Shown: piece after piece, positions 56,076 to 64,000 of the stretch
Position numbering within the stretch: the stretch's first letter is position 1
How the letters are laid out: each line of letters begins with the position of its first letter
Assembly (NCBI GenBank): GCA_948467395.1
Contig: CAOKDX010000013.1
Coordinates: 1-64,000 of the forward strand
Length of the DNA: 64,000 nucleotides
DNA from: an uncultured Clostridia bacterium
Lineage (GTDB): Bacteria > Bacillota > Clostridia > Lachnospirales > Lachnospiraceae
Direction: 5' to 3'
Notes under the pieces: generated by a model
The model's input: only the letters and a program-made list of their open reading frames with translations
Told to the model about the DNA's origin: nothing
Databases searched by the model: none
Position numbers and translations under genes: made by a program

Positions 56076-58103
56076 ATGAGGATAAATATGCAGAAGGAAA
56101 AGAAATCCAGAAGAGCTGGAAAAGGAAAGAAGGACGGTTTTGTCAGCATAGAGAAGAAGATTTCATCGCGTTTCGCACAGAATATACTGATATGCTGTAT
56201 CGTTCTGGGAGTGGTTACATCGGTATTAAGCTATATCTCATCGGTCAGTGCGGTGACGGAGACCATCAACAGTACATCGGATATCGCAGCGGATTATGTG
56301 GCCGCAGCACTGAAGCAGTACACGGCCATCGCCTATGAGACAGGGACGCTGTCCCGCCTGTCCTCGCCCATGCTGACGAAGGATGAGAAGAAGGCCATAC
56401 TGGACCAGAAAGTAAAGGAACACAAGCTTCAGGGGGCGTTTCTGTTAGATAAAGAGGGGATTGATATTCTCTCGGGGACGGATCTGTCTGACAGGGATTA
56501 TTTTAAGGAGGCAATGAAGGGAAATACCTTCGTATCCACGCCTGCCTACAGCGAGGTGACAAAATCAGTTTCCTATGCGGTTTCTGCCCCTCTGTGGGAC
56601 GAGGGCAATGCGGGAACGGATGTCGTGGGGGCTGTGGTGTATCTCCCGGACGGTGAGTTTCTGAATGATATTATGCGATCCATTAAAGTCGGCGAGGGCG
56701 GCACGGCATTTATGCTGGATGCCAACGGAATCACCATTGCGGATATTGATTCCAAAAATGTCGGAGTAGAGGACAGCGTCCATCTCGGTGAGACAAATCC
56801 CAAGCTGAAAAAATACAGCGCTATCTGTAAGAAAATGGTTGCCGGGGAAAATGGGACAGGCACATATTCCTACGGCGGCAAGACAAAGGTTGTGGCGTAC
56901 TCGCCAGTTGAGGATATGAACGGATGGAGCATCGGTGTGGCAGCGGTGCGCAATGAATTCCTGGGCATGTTTTATCTGGCGCTGGTGGTTACGATAATCT
57001 TTGTGATCATATTTACGATTGCAGGTGTCCGGAGCGGAATCAAACTGGGCAAAAAGGTGGTACAGCCCATTACTGTCGTTGTGGACCGTCTGAAGCTTCT
57101 GGCGGAGGGGGATCTTCATTCCGATACGCCGGTACCGGAGGTGAATGATGAGACGGCAACGCTGATGAACAGTCTTACGGGAACCGTTCAGGATCTGAAG
57201 GAAATCATTACGGATATTGACAATCATCTGGCGGAACTGTCCAAAGGAAACTTCCTGATCCATGTAGATGGGAATTTTAAGGGGGATTTTGCGGAGATCA
57301 GCGAATCCTTCCGGGGTATCGTACATTCTCTTAGTGCGGCTATGCGGGATATCGACAACAATGCCGAATATGTCCAGAATGGCGCGACAGATCTGTCCGG
57401 GGCGGCTCAGGTGCTGGCGGAAGGTGCTACGGATCAGGCCAGTGCCATCGAAGAGCTGACTGCCACGATTACAGAGGTGTCAGAAAAAATATCTGTGAAC
57501 GCAAAGAATGCCCAGAATACAAGAGGTATCGTTGCGGGCATGAATCAGCAGGTCATTGAGAGCAACGAGCATATGAAGAAGAATACCGAGGCCATGAATA
57601 ACATCAGGCAGGCATCGGATAAGATCGCAGAGATCATAAGCAGTATCGAAGAGATTGCAGACCAGACGGCACTTCTTGCACTGAATGCGTCCATTGAGGC
57701 GGCAAGGGCAGGAGAGAATGGAAAGGGATTTGCCGTGGTGGCTACCCAGGTTGGGCTGCTGGCAGAACAGAGCTCCGATGCGGCAAAGAATACAAAGGAT
57801 CTGATACAGAACGCCATGGATGCAGTAGACGAGGGAATGGAGTATGCAAATGCCACGGCAGATTCTCTGACGGCAGTTGTGGATCATGTAAAAGAGGTCA
57901 ATGATTCCATTGAGGAAATTGCCAAAGCGTCGGATATTCAGGCCGAGGCGGTGGCTCAGATTACAGAGGGCATTAACCAGATCGCCACCGTGGTAGAGTC
58001 CAATTCTGCCACGTCCGAGGAAAGCGCGGCCTCTTCCCAGGAATTATCCGGCCAGGCAGATATGCTGAAGGAGCTGGTGGGACGATTCCAATATGAAAAA
58101 TAA
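56076..58103 (+). CDS. Methyl-accepting chemotaxis protein with dCACHE-type sensor
   Basis: From ATG 56076, 675 residues (ATG 56088 behind TGAGGA is an alternative). A basic N-terminal tail precedes TM1 (about 37-60). The outside domain (about 62-310) shows double-CACHE features: [13 protein letters not shown] and [20 protein letters not shown], then [15 protein letters not shown] before TM2 (about 315-340). A HAMP domain follows, and the signalling tip near 565 reads [21 protein letters not shown]. Such sensors often bind amino acids or organic acids. It ends with a strong Rho-independent terminator. Upstream a TATAAT lies at 55962-55967 without a good -35. Confidence 0.92.
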   Translation: MRINMQKEKKSRRAGKGKKDGFVSIEKKISSRFAQNILICCIVLGVVTSVLSYISSVSAVTETINSTSDIAADYVAAALKQYTAIAYETGTLSRLSSPMLTKDEKKAILDQKVKEHKLQGAFLLDKEGIDILSGTDLSDRDYFKEAMKGNTFVSTPAYSEVTKSVSYAVSAPLWDEGNAGTDVVGAVVYLPDGEFLNDIMRSIKVGEGGTAFMLDANGITIADIDSKNVGVEDSVHLGETNPKLKKYSAICKKMVAGENGTGTYSYGGKTKVVAYSPVEDMNGWSIGVAAVRNEFLGMFYLALVVTIIFVIIFTIAGVRSGIKLGKKVVQPITVVVDRLKLLAEGDLHSDTPVPEVNDETATLMNSLTGTVQDLKEIITDIDNHLAELSKGNFLIHVDGNFKGDFAEISESFRGIVHSLSAAMRDIDNNAEYVQNGATDLSGAAQVLAEGATDQASAIEELTATITEVSEKISVNAKNAQNTRGIVAGMNQQVIESNEHMKKNTEAMNNIRQASDKIAEIISSIEEIADQTALLALNASIEAARAGENGKGFAVVATQVGLLAEQSSDAAKNTKDLIQNAMDAVDEGMEYANATADSLTAVVDHVKEVNDSIEEIAKASDIQAEAVAQITEGINQIATVVESNSATSEESAASSQELSGQADMLKELVGRFQYEK

Positions 58104-58117
58104 TGGATCCGGAAATT

Positions 58118-58161
58118 CTGCTTCTGTTTTGCTTTTAAGGGCTGGGACAGGAGCAGTTTTT
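58118..58161 (+). terminator. Rho-independent terminator after the dCACHE chemoreceptor
   Basis: CTGCTTCTGT (58118-58127) pairs with ACAGGAGCAG (58147-58156), with one G-U pair and a 19-base loop, followed by TTTTT (58157-58161). Confidence 0.75.
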
Positions 58162-58206
58162 CCGCTTAAAATACTTGACTGAACTGACAGAAAGGGGCAT
58201 TTCCAA

Positions 58207-60825
58207 TTGGGTGCTATATCTGGAACGAAGCCGGTAAAACATATCTGCGCCGCTCTGCTGGCGCATGTGGATGCTGGTAAAACAACTCTCTCAGAGGCAG
58301 TATTATATAAGGCGGGCAGGCTTCGGGAACCAGGAAGAGTAGACAATGGAGATGCCTTTCTGGATACGTTTGATCTGGAGAAGGAGAGGGGAATCACCAT
58401 CTTCTCCAAACAGGCTGTGCTGGATTTGGATGATGTGAGAGTGACGCTCCTGGATACGCCGGGTCATGTGGATTTTTCGGCAGAGATGGAGCGGACGCTT
58501 CAGGTATTGGACTATGCGGTGCTTGTTATAAGCGGGACAGACGGCGTCCAGGGGCATACGGAGACGCTCTGGCGGCTCTTAAAGAAATATCGGATTCCGG
58601 TATTTCTCTTTGTTAACAAAATGGATCAGCCGGGGGCGGACAGGGAGAAGCTGATGGAAGAACTAAAGACACGGCTGGAAAGCAGCTGTGTGGATTTCAC
58701 CTGCCAGGATGGCGATGGCTTTGTGGAAGAGATTGCTCTCTGCAAAGAAGAGCTTCTGGAGCGGTATCTGGAGGAAGGTGTCCTGAATCTGTCCTGTATT
58801 CCCAGCCTGATCAGGGAACGCAGGCTGTATCCCTGTTTCTTTGGCTCCGCCCTGAAGCTTCGGGGAGTGGACGATTTCCTGCAGGGATTCCGGGATTACA
58901 CGGAGCCCCGGGATTATCCCGGCGAATTTGGCGCCAGGGTGTTTAAGATAGCCCGGGATGATACGGGGAATCGTCTGACCTATGTAAAGATAACGGGAGG
59001 TGTGCTGCGTGCACGGATGGAGATAGGGGACATCTGTGAGGGGTGGCACGAAAAGGTCAATCAGATCCGCATCTATTCCGGCAGCAGATATGAGACAGTG
59101 AGCGAGGCGCCGGCGGGGATGGTGTGCGCTCTTACCGGACTGACAAAGACATATCCGGGGGAGGGACTGGGGAGTGAGGGAAGAGGCAGGAAACCGGTAC
59201 TGGAGCCGATACTCACTTACCAGATCCATCTGCCGGAGGGGACGGACGCAGCGGCGATACTGCCGAAGCTGAGACTGCTGGAGGAGGAGGAACCCGAGCT
59301 GCACATTGTGTGGAGGGAGGAGCTGCAGGAGATACAGGCCCAGGTGATGGGGGAGGTTCAGATTGAGGTGCTGCAGCGGCTGATTCAGGAGCGGTTCGGA
59401 GTGTGTGTAACCTTTGGCACGGGCAATATTGTATATAAGGAGACCATTGCCTCAGCCGTGGAGGGTGTGGGACACTTTGAACCGCTGCGGCATTATGCGG
59501 AGGTTCATCTCTGGATGGAACCGGGAGAGCCGGGCAGCGGGTTTCAGGCGGTTACGGAATGCAGTGAAGATGTACTGGATAAAAACTGGCAGCGGCTGAT
59601 TCTGACGCATCTTCTTGAGCGGGAGCACCGCGGGGTTCTGACCGGAGCCGCCCTGACGGATGTAAGGGTGGCATTGATCGCCGGCAGGGCACATCAGAAG
59701 CATACGGAGGGCGGGGACTTCCGTCAGGCGACATACCGTGCCGTCCGTCAGGGTCTGATGCGGGCGGAATCCATATTACTGGAGCCCTTCTATGATTTCC
59801 GGCTGGAGGTGCCGGAGGAATGTGTGGGAAGGGCCATCACGGATATGGAGAGGATGTCGGGGACATTTACACTGGAGGCTTCATCCGGCACGGCAGTACT
59901 TACGGGGAGCGCCCCGGTGGTCACCATGCGGGATTATCCCCGGGAGGTGACCGCCTATACGAAAGGGCGGGGAAGGCTGTTCTGCAGCCCGGCGGGCTGC
60001 CGTCCCTGCCACAATGCAGATGAAGTGATTCTGGCAAAGGGGTATGATCCCGAACGCGATGCCGGGAATCCGGCGGGATCGGTATTCTGTGCCCACGGCG
60101 CCGGATTTCAGGTGCCGTGGAATGAGGTGCGGGATTATATGCACATTGATACGGCGGCAGAGAGAGCCAGGGTTCCGGGAGAGGGCAGTCAGGACCAGGA
60201 AGAGTATGTTACTGCGGGGCAGTCTCAGGAGGAATGGATTGATGTGGATGAGATTGACCGGATTCTGGAGCGGACATCCTCTGCGAACCGCAGAAGCGGT
60301 CCGGTCTCCCATAAGGGAATATCTGCTGCACGAGTGAGGTCTGTCACGGCAAAGCAGGAGGGATTGTCCAGGCCGGCAAAGAAATCGGTTAAGAAAGAAT
60401 CCTTTCTGCTGGTGGACGGTTACAATATCATCTTTGCCTGGGAGGAACTGCGGGAGCTGTCCGGCATCAGCATTGATGCGGCGAGGGGACGGCTTCAGGA
60501 TATCCTTTGTAATTATCAGGGGTTTCGGCAGTGCCGGCTGATCCTTGTATTTGACGCCTATCGGGTGCAGAACCACCGGACGGAGGTCTTTCCCTATCAC
60601 AACATAACGGTAGTATATACAAAAGAGGCGGAGACAGCGGACCAGTATATCGAGAAATTCGCCCATGAAAATGCCAGGCGCTGCCATGTGACGGTAGCTA
60701 CCTCAGATGGAATGGAGCAGATCATCATCCGGGGTGAGGGATGCCGCCTTTTGTCTGCCAGGGACCTGGAGGCAGAGATCCGCCGTGCGGAGGAGCAGAT
60801 GGGAGAATATATCCGGGGAGAATGA
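58207..60825 (+). CDS. TetM-like translation GTPase fused to a C-terminal NYN (YacP/Rae1-like) nuclease domain
   Basis: An 872-residue protein, TTG start behind AAGGGG. The GTPase part is EF-G/TetM-like: AHVDAGKTT near 17, ERGITI near 60, DTPGHVDF near 85, VNKMD near 138, followed by EF-G-type domains II-V to about 660. Residues 730-872 form an NYN/PIN-like RNase domain with its acidic residues: LLVDGYNII, LILVFDAYR, EAETADQYIEKF and VTVATSDGMEQ. YacP/Rae1 cuts mRNA in the ribosomal A site, so the fusion suggests a factor that enters stalled or drug-bound ribosomes and cleaves the mRNA. It is longer than true TetM (about 640 aa). Tetracycline resistance cannot be assumed. Confidence 0.85.
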   Translation: MGAISGTKPVKHICAALLAHVDAGKTTLSEAVLYKAGRLREPGRVDNGDAFLDTFDLEKERGITIFSKQAVLDLDDVRVTLLDTPGHVDFSAEMERTLQVLDYAVLVISGTDGVQGHTETLWRLLKKYRIPVFLFVNKMDQPGADREKLMEELKTRLESSCVDFTCQDGDGFVEEIALCKEELLERYLEEGVLNLSCIPSLIRERRLYPCFFGSALKLRGVDDFLQGFRDYTEPRDYPGEFGARVFKIARDDTGNRLTYVKITGGVLRARMEIGDICEGWHEKVNQIRIYSGSRYETVSEAPAGMVCALTGLTKTYPGEGLGSEGRGRKPVLEPILTYQIHLPEGTDAAAILPKLRLLEEEEPELHIVWREELQEIQAQVMGEVQIEVLQRLIQERFGVCVTFGTGNIVYKETIASAVEGVGHFEPLRHYAEVHLWMEPGEPGSGFQAVTECSEDVLDKNWQRLILTHLLEREHRGVLTGAALTDVRVALIAGRAHQKHTEGGDFRQATYRAVRQGLMRAESILLEPFYDFRLEVPEECVGRAITDMERMSGTFTLEASSGTAVLTGSAPVVTMRDYPREVTAYTKGRGRLFCSPAGCRPCHNADEVILAKGYDPERDAGNPAGSVFCAHGAGFQVPWNEVRDYMHIDTAAERARVPGEGSQDQEEYVTAGQSQEEWIDVDEIDRILERTSSANRRSGPVSHKGISAARVRSVTAKQEGLSRPAKKSVKKESFLLVDGYNIIFAWEELRELSGISIDAARGRLQDILCNYQGFRQCRLILVFDAYRVQNHRTEVFPYHNITVVYTKEAETADQYIEKFAHENARRCHVTVATSDGMEQIIIRGEGCRLLSARDLEAEIRRAEEQMGEYIRGE

Positions 60826-60848
60826 GTGAAAATGAGCAGAGCCCTTTA

Positions 60849-60877
60849 TTGACAGGGCGGACAAAAAAAGATATAAT
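60849..60877 (+). promoter_or_regulatory. Perfect consensus sigma-A promoter of the cNMP-fold gene
   Basis: TTGACA (60849-60854), a 17-base spacer and TATAAT (60872-60877), 37 bases before ATG 60914. Both boxes match consensus exactly, implying strong constitutive expression. Confidence 0.9.
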
Positions 60878-60913
60878 CAGCAGTAGATTGAAGAATATTG
60901 GAGAGACTTAATT

Positions 60914-63217
60914 ATGTCAGTAGAGCTTACGATGAATACAACCAATTCAGTTCCAAAAGGAGCTGTTGTTTTTGCCAAAGGAGAGCCTCTTGAATCCGTC
61001 GGACTGATTCTGAAAGGAAGGGTCGCCGTACAGGCGGACGGGATACGGCTGAACCTGGGTTCGGGTAATTTTCTGGGGATGTGCGATACACACTCGAAGG
61101 TGCATTCCTTTACTTATACTGCTCTGGACGATGTTGTCGTATACGGCCTGCCGGTGAGTAATTATGAACAGGCCTGCCTTGTGCTGGATGAAAAGCAGCA
61201 GTACAGAGGGCTTTTGATCACATCATACAATTTTATCATAGCACAGATCAGCAGGATGTTCCGCAAGCTGAAGGAAGAGGCGGAGTCAGCCAATGAATTT
61301 CTGATGCATATGTACGACGGATACATGGCAGCCGTCAGTTCCTGCGGCCTTATGCCGGAGGAGCTTGTGTCCATTGAGCGGCTGGAGCAGCAGAGACCGG
61401 GTGAGACATCCTTTCATGAGCGGCTGGAATACTGCATCCAGTGCAGTCAGATTCCAGTGGAGGCCCAGAGGAATTTTTACAGCGGCAGTGCGTATGTGGC
61501 AAAGGAACAGTTCGCCACCCAGTGCCAGGTAATTCCGACGATTCTGGAGGCCTGCCGCAGCTATGGAGAGTGGCTTGGCCGTATTTTCCGAATTATGATC
61601 ATGGATGAGAAAAATCTTTTCTCCCTGGTCGGGAAGATGGCCATGGCTGTCAGAAAGGCGGGACAGGATGAGAGCGGGCTTGTCCGTATGCTGGATGAGC
61701 TGATGAAGAAAATCGATGAGACGGAGAGTCTTCTGACAGATATGGTAGGCGCTTCTCCCAATCTTGACAGAGAGCGTATGGAAAAGATTTATCTGGCGCT
61801 CCTTTCCAATGATGAGACGCATATTGCCTCCAGTGAAAAGGAAGATATATCTGTGCTCAATGGCTCCCTGCGTCAGATTCTGGAGTACACCGTACTGGAA
61901 GAGGGCGTGGCGGAGGATTTTGCGGCTGCCGTGGAAGAATTTCTGCGGCTGCAGGATAAGTTTGCCAGGGTTCCGGAGGCGGCCGCTGTGCGCAAGAGAC
62001 TGACTAAGGGCTTCTTTACGATCTATGAGTCGGTTGTGAAGAGAAGCTTTAAGGACGATACCCCGCCGCTGGCGGTAAGATTGTTTCTGCGGTTCGGCTA
62101 TGTCAGTGAAGAACTTCTGACGGCGGACCAGCTTCAGGAGCTGATCGGCCTGCCGGAGATTGACAATGAGGCGCTGGAGTGTAAGGTTTATACAATGCCT
62201 ATGTGGCTGAAGGAGATTTATGAGGGAAGGAAAAATCCGTCCAAGGATGAGTTTGATACCGACTACGAGGAATATTTAAGAAAAGAAGCGGCCACAGGAA
62301 AACGGGATCCCAAAACTGTACAGGATACATTTATGGATCCGGATCAGAGAATGCATTTTGAGGTAGATAAGCTTCTTCGGTATGCTGACCGCAATGTCAA
62401 TGGAAATATATCTACGTTTGTTCCGGTTCTGTGCTCCGAGGGACTTTATAATAAGATAGACAATGCCGTGGTGACAGGAGCCGCCATCAATTCCGAGGTG
62501 CGGAAGCTGGAAAAACTGGATTACAGTATCTTCTACAGAGAGAAGCTTACCTCTTATCCCAAGGTAGAGATTCCGAATTTCACCAATATCGTCCGTTTTA
62601 CACCGGACTTTATCCTCTTTCCGGTCTATGGACGCAACGGCGTTCTGTGGCAGGATATCGAGGGCAGGGTAAAACAGTCCCATGCCAGGATTCTTCTGCC
62701 GTCGCTTTTTGAACAGGATCTGTCCCAGGAAATCCTGAAGCTGATGGCGCATTTCCGCTGGGAGAAATGCCGCACTGACATGGGGGCGCAGTGGAATAAT
62801 TACCGCTATCCGTCCCTCACCAGCGAATATACCGATTATCTGCAGTTTTACCGCAAGAATACGGAACTTACACCGGAGAAGAAGGAAAAAATCAAGCTGC
62901 AGCTGCAGCAGTGTAATAATAAGCACAGGGAAGTATTTGCCAGGGATTATCAGGACTGGATCGTTCGCGAGGCTGTAGGGGCTATGCGCCTGAACCGGAT
63001 CAACAGAGGCATTATGTTCACATATTGTCCCTTTGCTTCAGATGTAGCCCAGGGACTTCTGGTTCAGAATGCCTATCAGGAGGCGGCGAGACGCTTTATG
63101 ACTGAGAAGCGCAAACAGGAGCAGACGCTGACCGTACTGGAGCGCAAGTTTGAAAAGAATAACATCGATCTGCCTGAGGAGATCAGCCAGACGAAGAAGT
63201 ATCTGTTGGAGATGTAG
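60914..63217 (+). CDS. Cyclic-nucleotide-binding-fold protein of unknown function (767 aa)
   Basis: The N-terminal 110 residues resemble a cNMP/Crp beta-roll (PKGAVVFAKGEPLESVGLILKG, then NLGSGNFLGMCD), without the Arg-containing phosphate-binding cassette of cAMP receptors. The remaining 650 residues have no motif I recognise, no signal peptide, no membrane segment and no DNA-binding helix-turn-helix. They include helical segments (about 120-290) and a more globular end with FTPDFILFPVYGRNGVLWQDIEGR. A GGAGAG site and a consensus promoter precede it, and a lipoprotein gene follows 21 bases downstream. It is probably cytoplasmic. No function can be named. Confidence 0.7.
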   Translation: MSVELTMNTTNSVPKGAVVFAKGEPLESVGLILKGRVAVQADGIRLNLGSGNFLGMCDTHSKVHSFTYTALDDVVVYGLPVSNYEQACLVLDEKQQYRGLLITSYNFIIAQISRMFRKLKEEAESANEFLMHMYDGYMAAVSSCGLMPEELVSIERLEQQRPGETSFHERLEYCIQCSQIPVEAQRNFYSGSAYVAKEQFATQCQVIPTILEACRSYGEWLGRIFRIMIMDEKNLFSLVGKMAMAVRKAGQDESGLVRMLDELMKKIDETESLLTDMVGASPNLDRERMEKIYLALLSNDETHIASSEKEDISVLNGSLRQILEYTVLEEGVAEDFAAAVEEFLRLQDKFARVPEAAAVRKRLTKGFFTIYESVVKRSFKDDTPPLAVRLFLRFGYVSEELLTADQLQELIGLPEIDNEALECKVYTMPMWLKEIYEGRKNPSKDEFDTDYEEYLRKEAATGKRDPKTVQDTFMDPDQRMHFEVDKLLRYADRNVNGNISTFVPVLCSEGLYNKIDNAVVTGAAINSEVRKLEKLDYSIFYREKLTSYPKVEIPNFTNIVRFTPDFILFPVYGRNGVLWQDIEGRVKQSHARILLPSLFEQDLSQEILKLMAHFRWEKCRTDMGAQWNNYRYPSLTSEYTDYLQFYRKNTELTPEKKEKIKLQLQQCNNKHREVFARDYQDWIVREAVGAMRLNRINRGIMFTYCPFASDVAQGLLVQNAYQEAARRFMTEKRKQEQTLTVLERKFEKNNIDLPEEISQTKKYLLEM

Positions 63218-63238
63218 CGGAAGATATGGGGGGATAGT

Positions 63239-64000
63239 ATGGTTCTGAGAAGGTGTGCGGCGGGTATGATCCTGGTGCTGGCGCTTATAGGAACCACCGG
63301 CTGTCAGAGAGAAGAGAGCGGTGGGAGAGTGACGGCGGCTGTTGACAATGCGCTCTCAGGAGTGTCTATCAGCGCAGGAGAGCTGAGGGACCGGTCACAG
63401 AAGGAATTCTGGAGCCGTGTACAGGAAGGACTGGGGCTGGAGGAGAAAAAATTTTCCCATAAGAATATGACCTATTTTGCAGAATTGCAGGATGACGACG
63501 ACGAAGAGGGGACGGAGCGATGGGTTCTTGTTCAGCAGGGACCAGATGGCGGGGAATTATGGCGTTATAACATCCAGGACCTGACGGCAGTATGGGGGAT
63601 TGGCGGGCAATGGCTCTATTATACGACACAGAATTGGGAAGAAGAGGAGACGCTCTGGCGTGTTCCGTTGGAAGGACCGGCGGGAAGCGGCGCCCTCCGG
63701 ATGGATGAGAAGGAGGAGCTTACAACTATGCCGGTGCTGGCAGATATGTACGAAAGCATGTATGTGTCAGAGACCTGTGTGGTATTTGAGGGAATGGATG
63801 AAAATGGAAACAACGGGATATATAAATGCGATCTTGACACAAAGAAATGTACTCTTCTTAGTAAGGGATATAAATATGCAGGAGGCGTGCTGAGCTTTAC
63901 CAGCGATCATAAGCTGGCGGTGCTGGACGGGCGGCTGATCATTCAGACAAACAGGTTTGTTTACGTTCTGGAACCCGAGAGTGGGCAAATCACAAGGCTG
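63239..64000 (+). CDS. Lipoprotein of unknown function, 3' end outside window
   Basis: An open frame from ATG 63239 to the window edge (254 codons and no stop). The signal peptide ends in the lipobox LIGTTGC near residue 22, followed by an acidic linker. The mature part has repeated beta-type segments (LWRYNIQDLTAVWGIGGQWLYYTT, split by short turns; GNNGIYKCDLDTKKCTLLS), as in beta-propeller proteins that read out Y-x-C-D-L-x-T blocks. It is 21 bases after the cNMP-fold gene and probably co-transcribed. The family is unknown. Confidence 0.75.
   Translation, partial: MVLRRCAAGMILVLALIGTTGCQREESGGRVTAAVDNALSGVSISAGELRDRSQKEFWSRVQEGLGLEEKKFSHKNMTYFAELQDDDDEEGTERWVLVQQGPDGGELWRYNIQDLTAVWGIGGQWLYYTTQNWEEEETLWRVPLEGPAGSGALRMDEKEELTTMPVLADMYESMYVSETCVVFEGMDENGNNGIYKCDLDTKKCTLLSKGYKYAGGVLSFTSDHKLAVLDGRLIIQTNRFVYVLEPESGQITRL

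Noticed and set aside
56565..57326. 253-residue minus-strand frame opposite the dCACHE chemoreceptor
   Set aside because: The plus-strand receptor has full domain support; the antisense frame has no family or start signal.
58207..60825. Calling the TetM-like GTPase a tetracycline-resistance gene
   Set aside because: Length, the NYN fusion and the chromosomal context fit a separate translation-factor family; resistance cannot be read from sequence alone.

Overview
The window looks like a Firmicutes chromosome, most likely a gut Lachnospiraceae-type Clostridium. The grounds are strong AGGAGG ribosome sites, consensus sigma-A promoters, an NHLM-type peptide exporter, a TetM-like GTPase fused to an NYN nuclease domain, and secreted proteins ending in lysine-rich beta domains. 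The genus cannot be fixed from this sequence. No rRNA, tRNA or CRISPR array was seen.

Bases 1-7500 are visibly AT-rich and read as a defence island. They hold the tail of a type III-like DNA methyltransferase, a DEAD/DEAH helicase-nuclease that starts inside the methyltransferase stop codon, and a 1174-residue protein with an N-terminal SIR2 domain. A stretch without genes (6775-7250) packed with inverted repeats separates the island from the next region and may be an old recombination boundary.

Bases 7510-48334 form one large biosynthesis, export and surface locus. On the minus strand is a C-A-PCP-TE synthetase module with a serine-type A-domain code and a cysteine in place of the thioesterase serine. 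Divergent from it are an acyl carrier protein, a ketosynthase fused to an inactive ketosynthase-like (chain-length-factor-like) half, and a ketoreductase, with a dehydratase-like hotdog protein facing them. Together these look like a reducing type II polyketide (polyene-type) line feeding a serine module. From 15578 a long co-directional series follows: a 2660-residue secreted Calx-beta/Big2/LRR protein, a 52-residue double-glycine peptide, a trigger-factor-like lipoprotein, a substrate-binding lipoprotein, a three-gene NHLM exporter (HlyD-like, C39-peptidase ABC, second ABC), a sensor-MFS fusion, a second exported substrate-binding protein, a 3386-residue NRPS (A-PCP-C-A-PCP-E-C-A-PCP-TE, predicting a tripeptide with an epimerised middle residue), a subtilase, an Lgt-like membrane protein and a 4'-phosphopantetheinyl transferase. 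The last three overlap. The transferase could activate all five carrier domains.

Bases 48347-53443 hold a MerR regulator, divergent from a GH43-type secreted glycosidase, an aldo-keto reductase and a frameshifted MATE exporter. The MerR/GH43 gap has a perfect 20-bp palindrome inside a 19-bp-spacer promoter. Bases 53755-58103 carry two methyl-accepting chemotaxis proteins on opposite strands with a small coiled-coil protein between them. The window ends with the TetM-like/NYN fusion, a cyclic-nucleotide-binding-fold protein behind a perfect consensus promoter, and a lipoprotein cut by the window edge.
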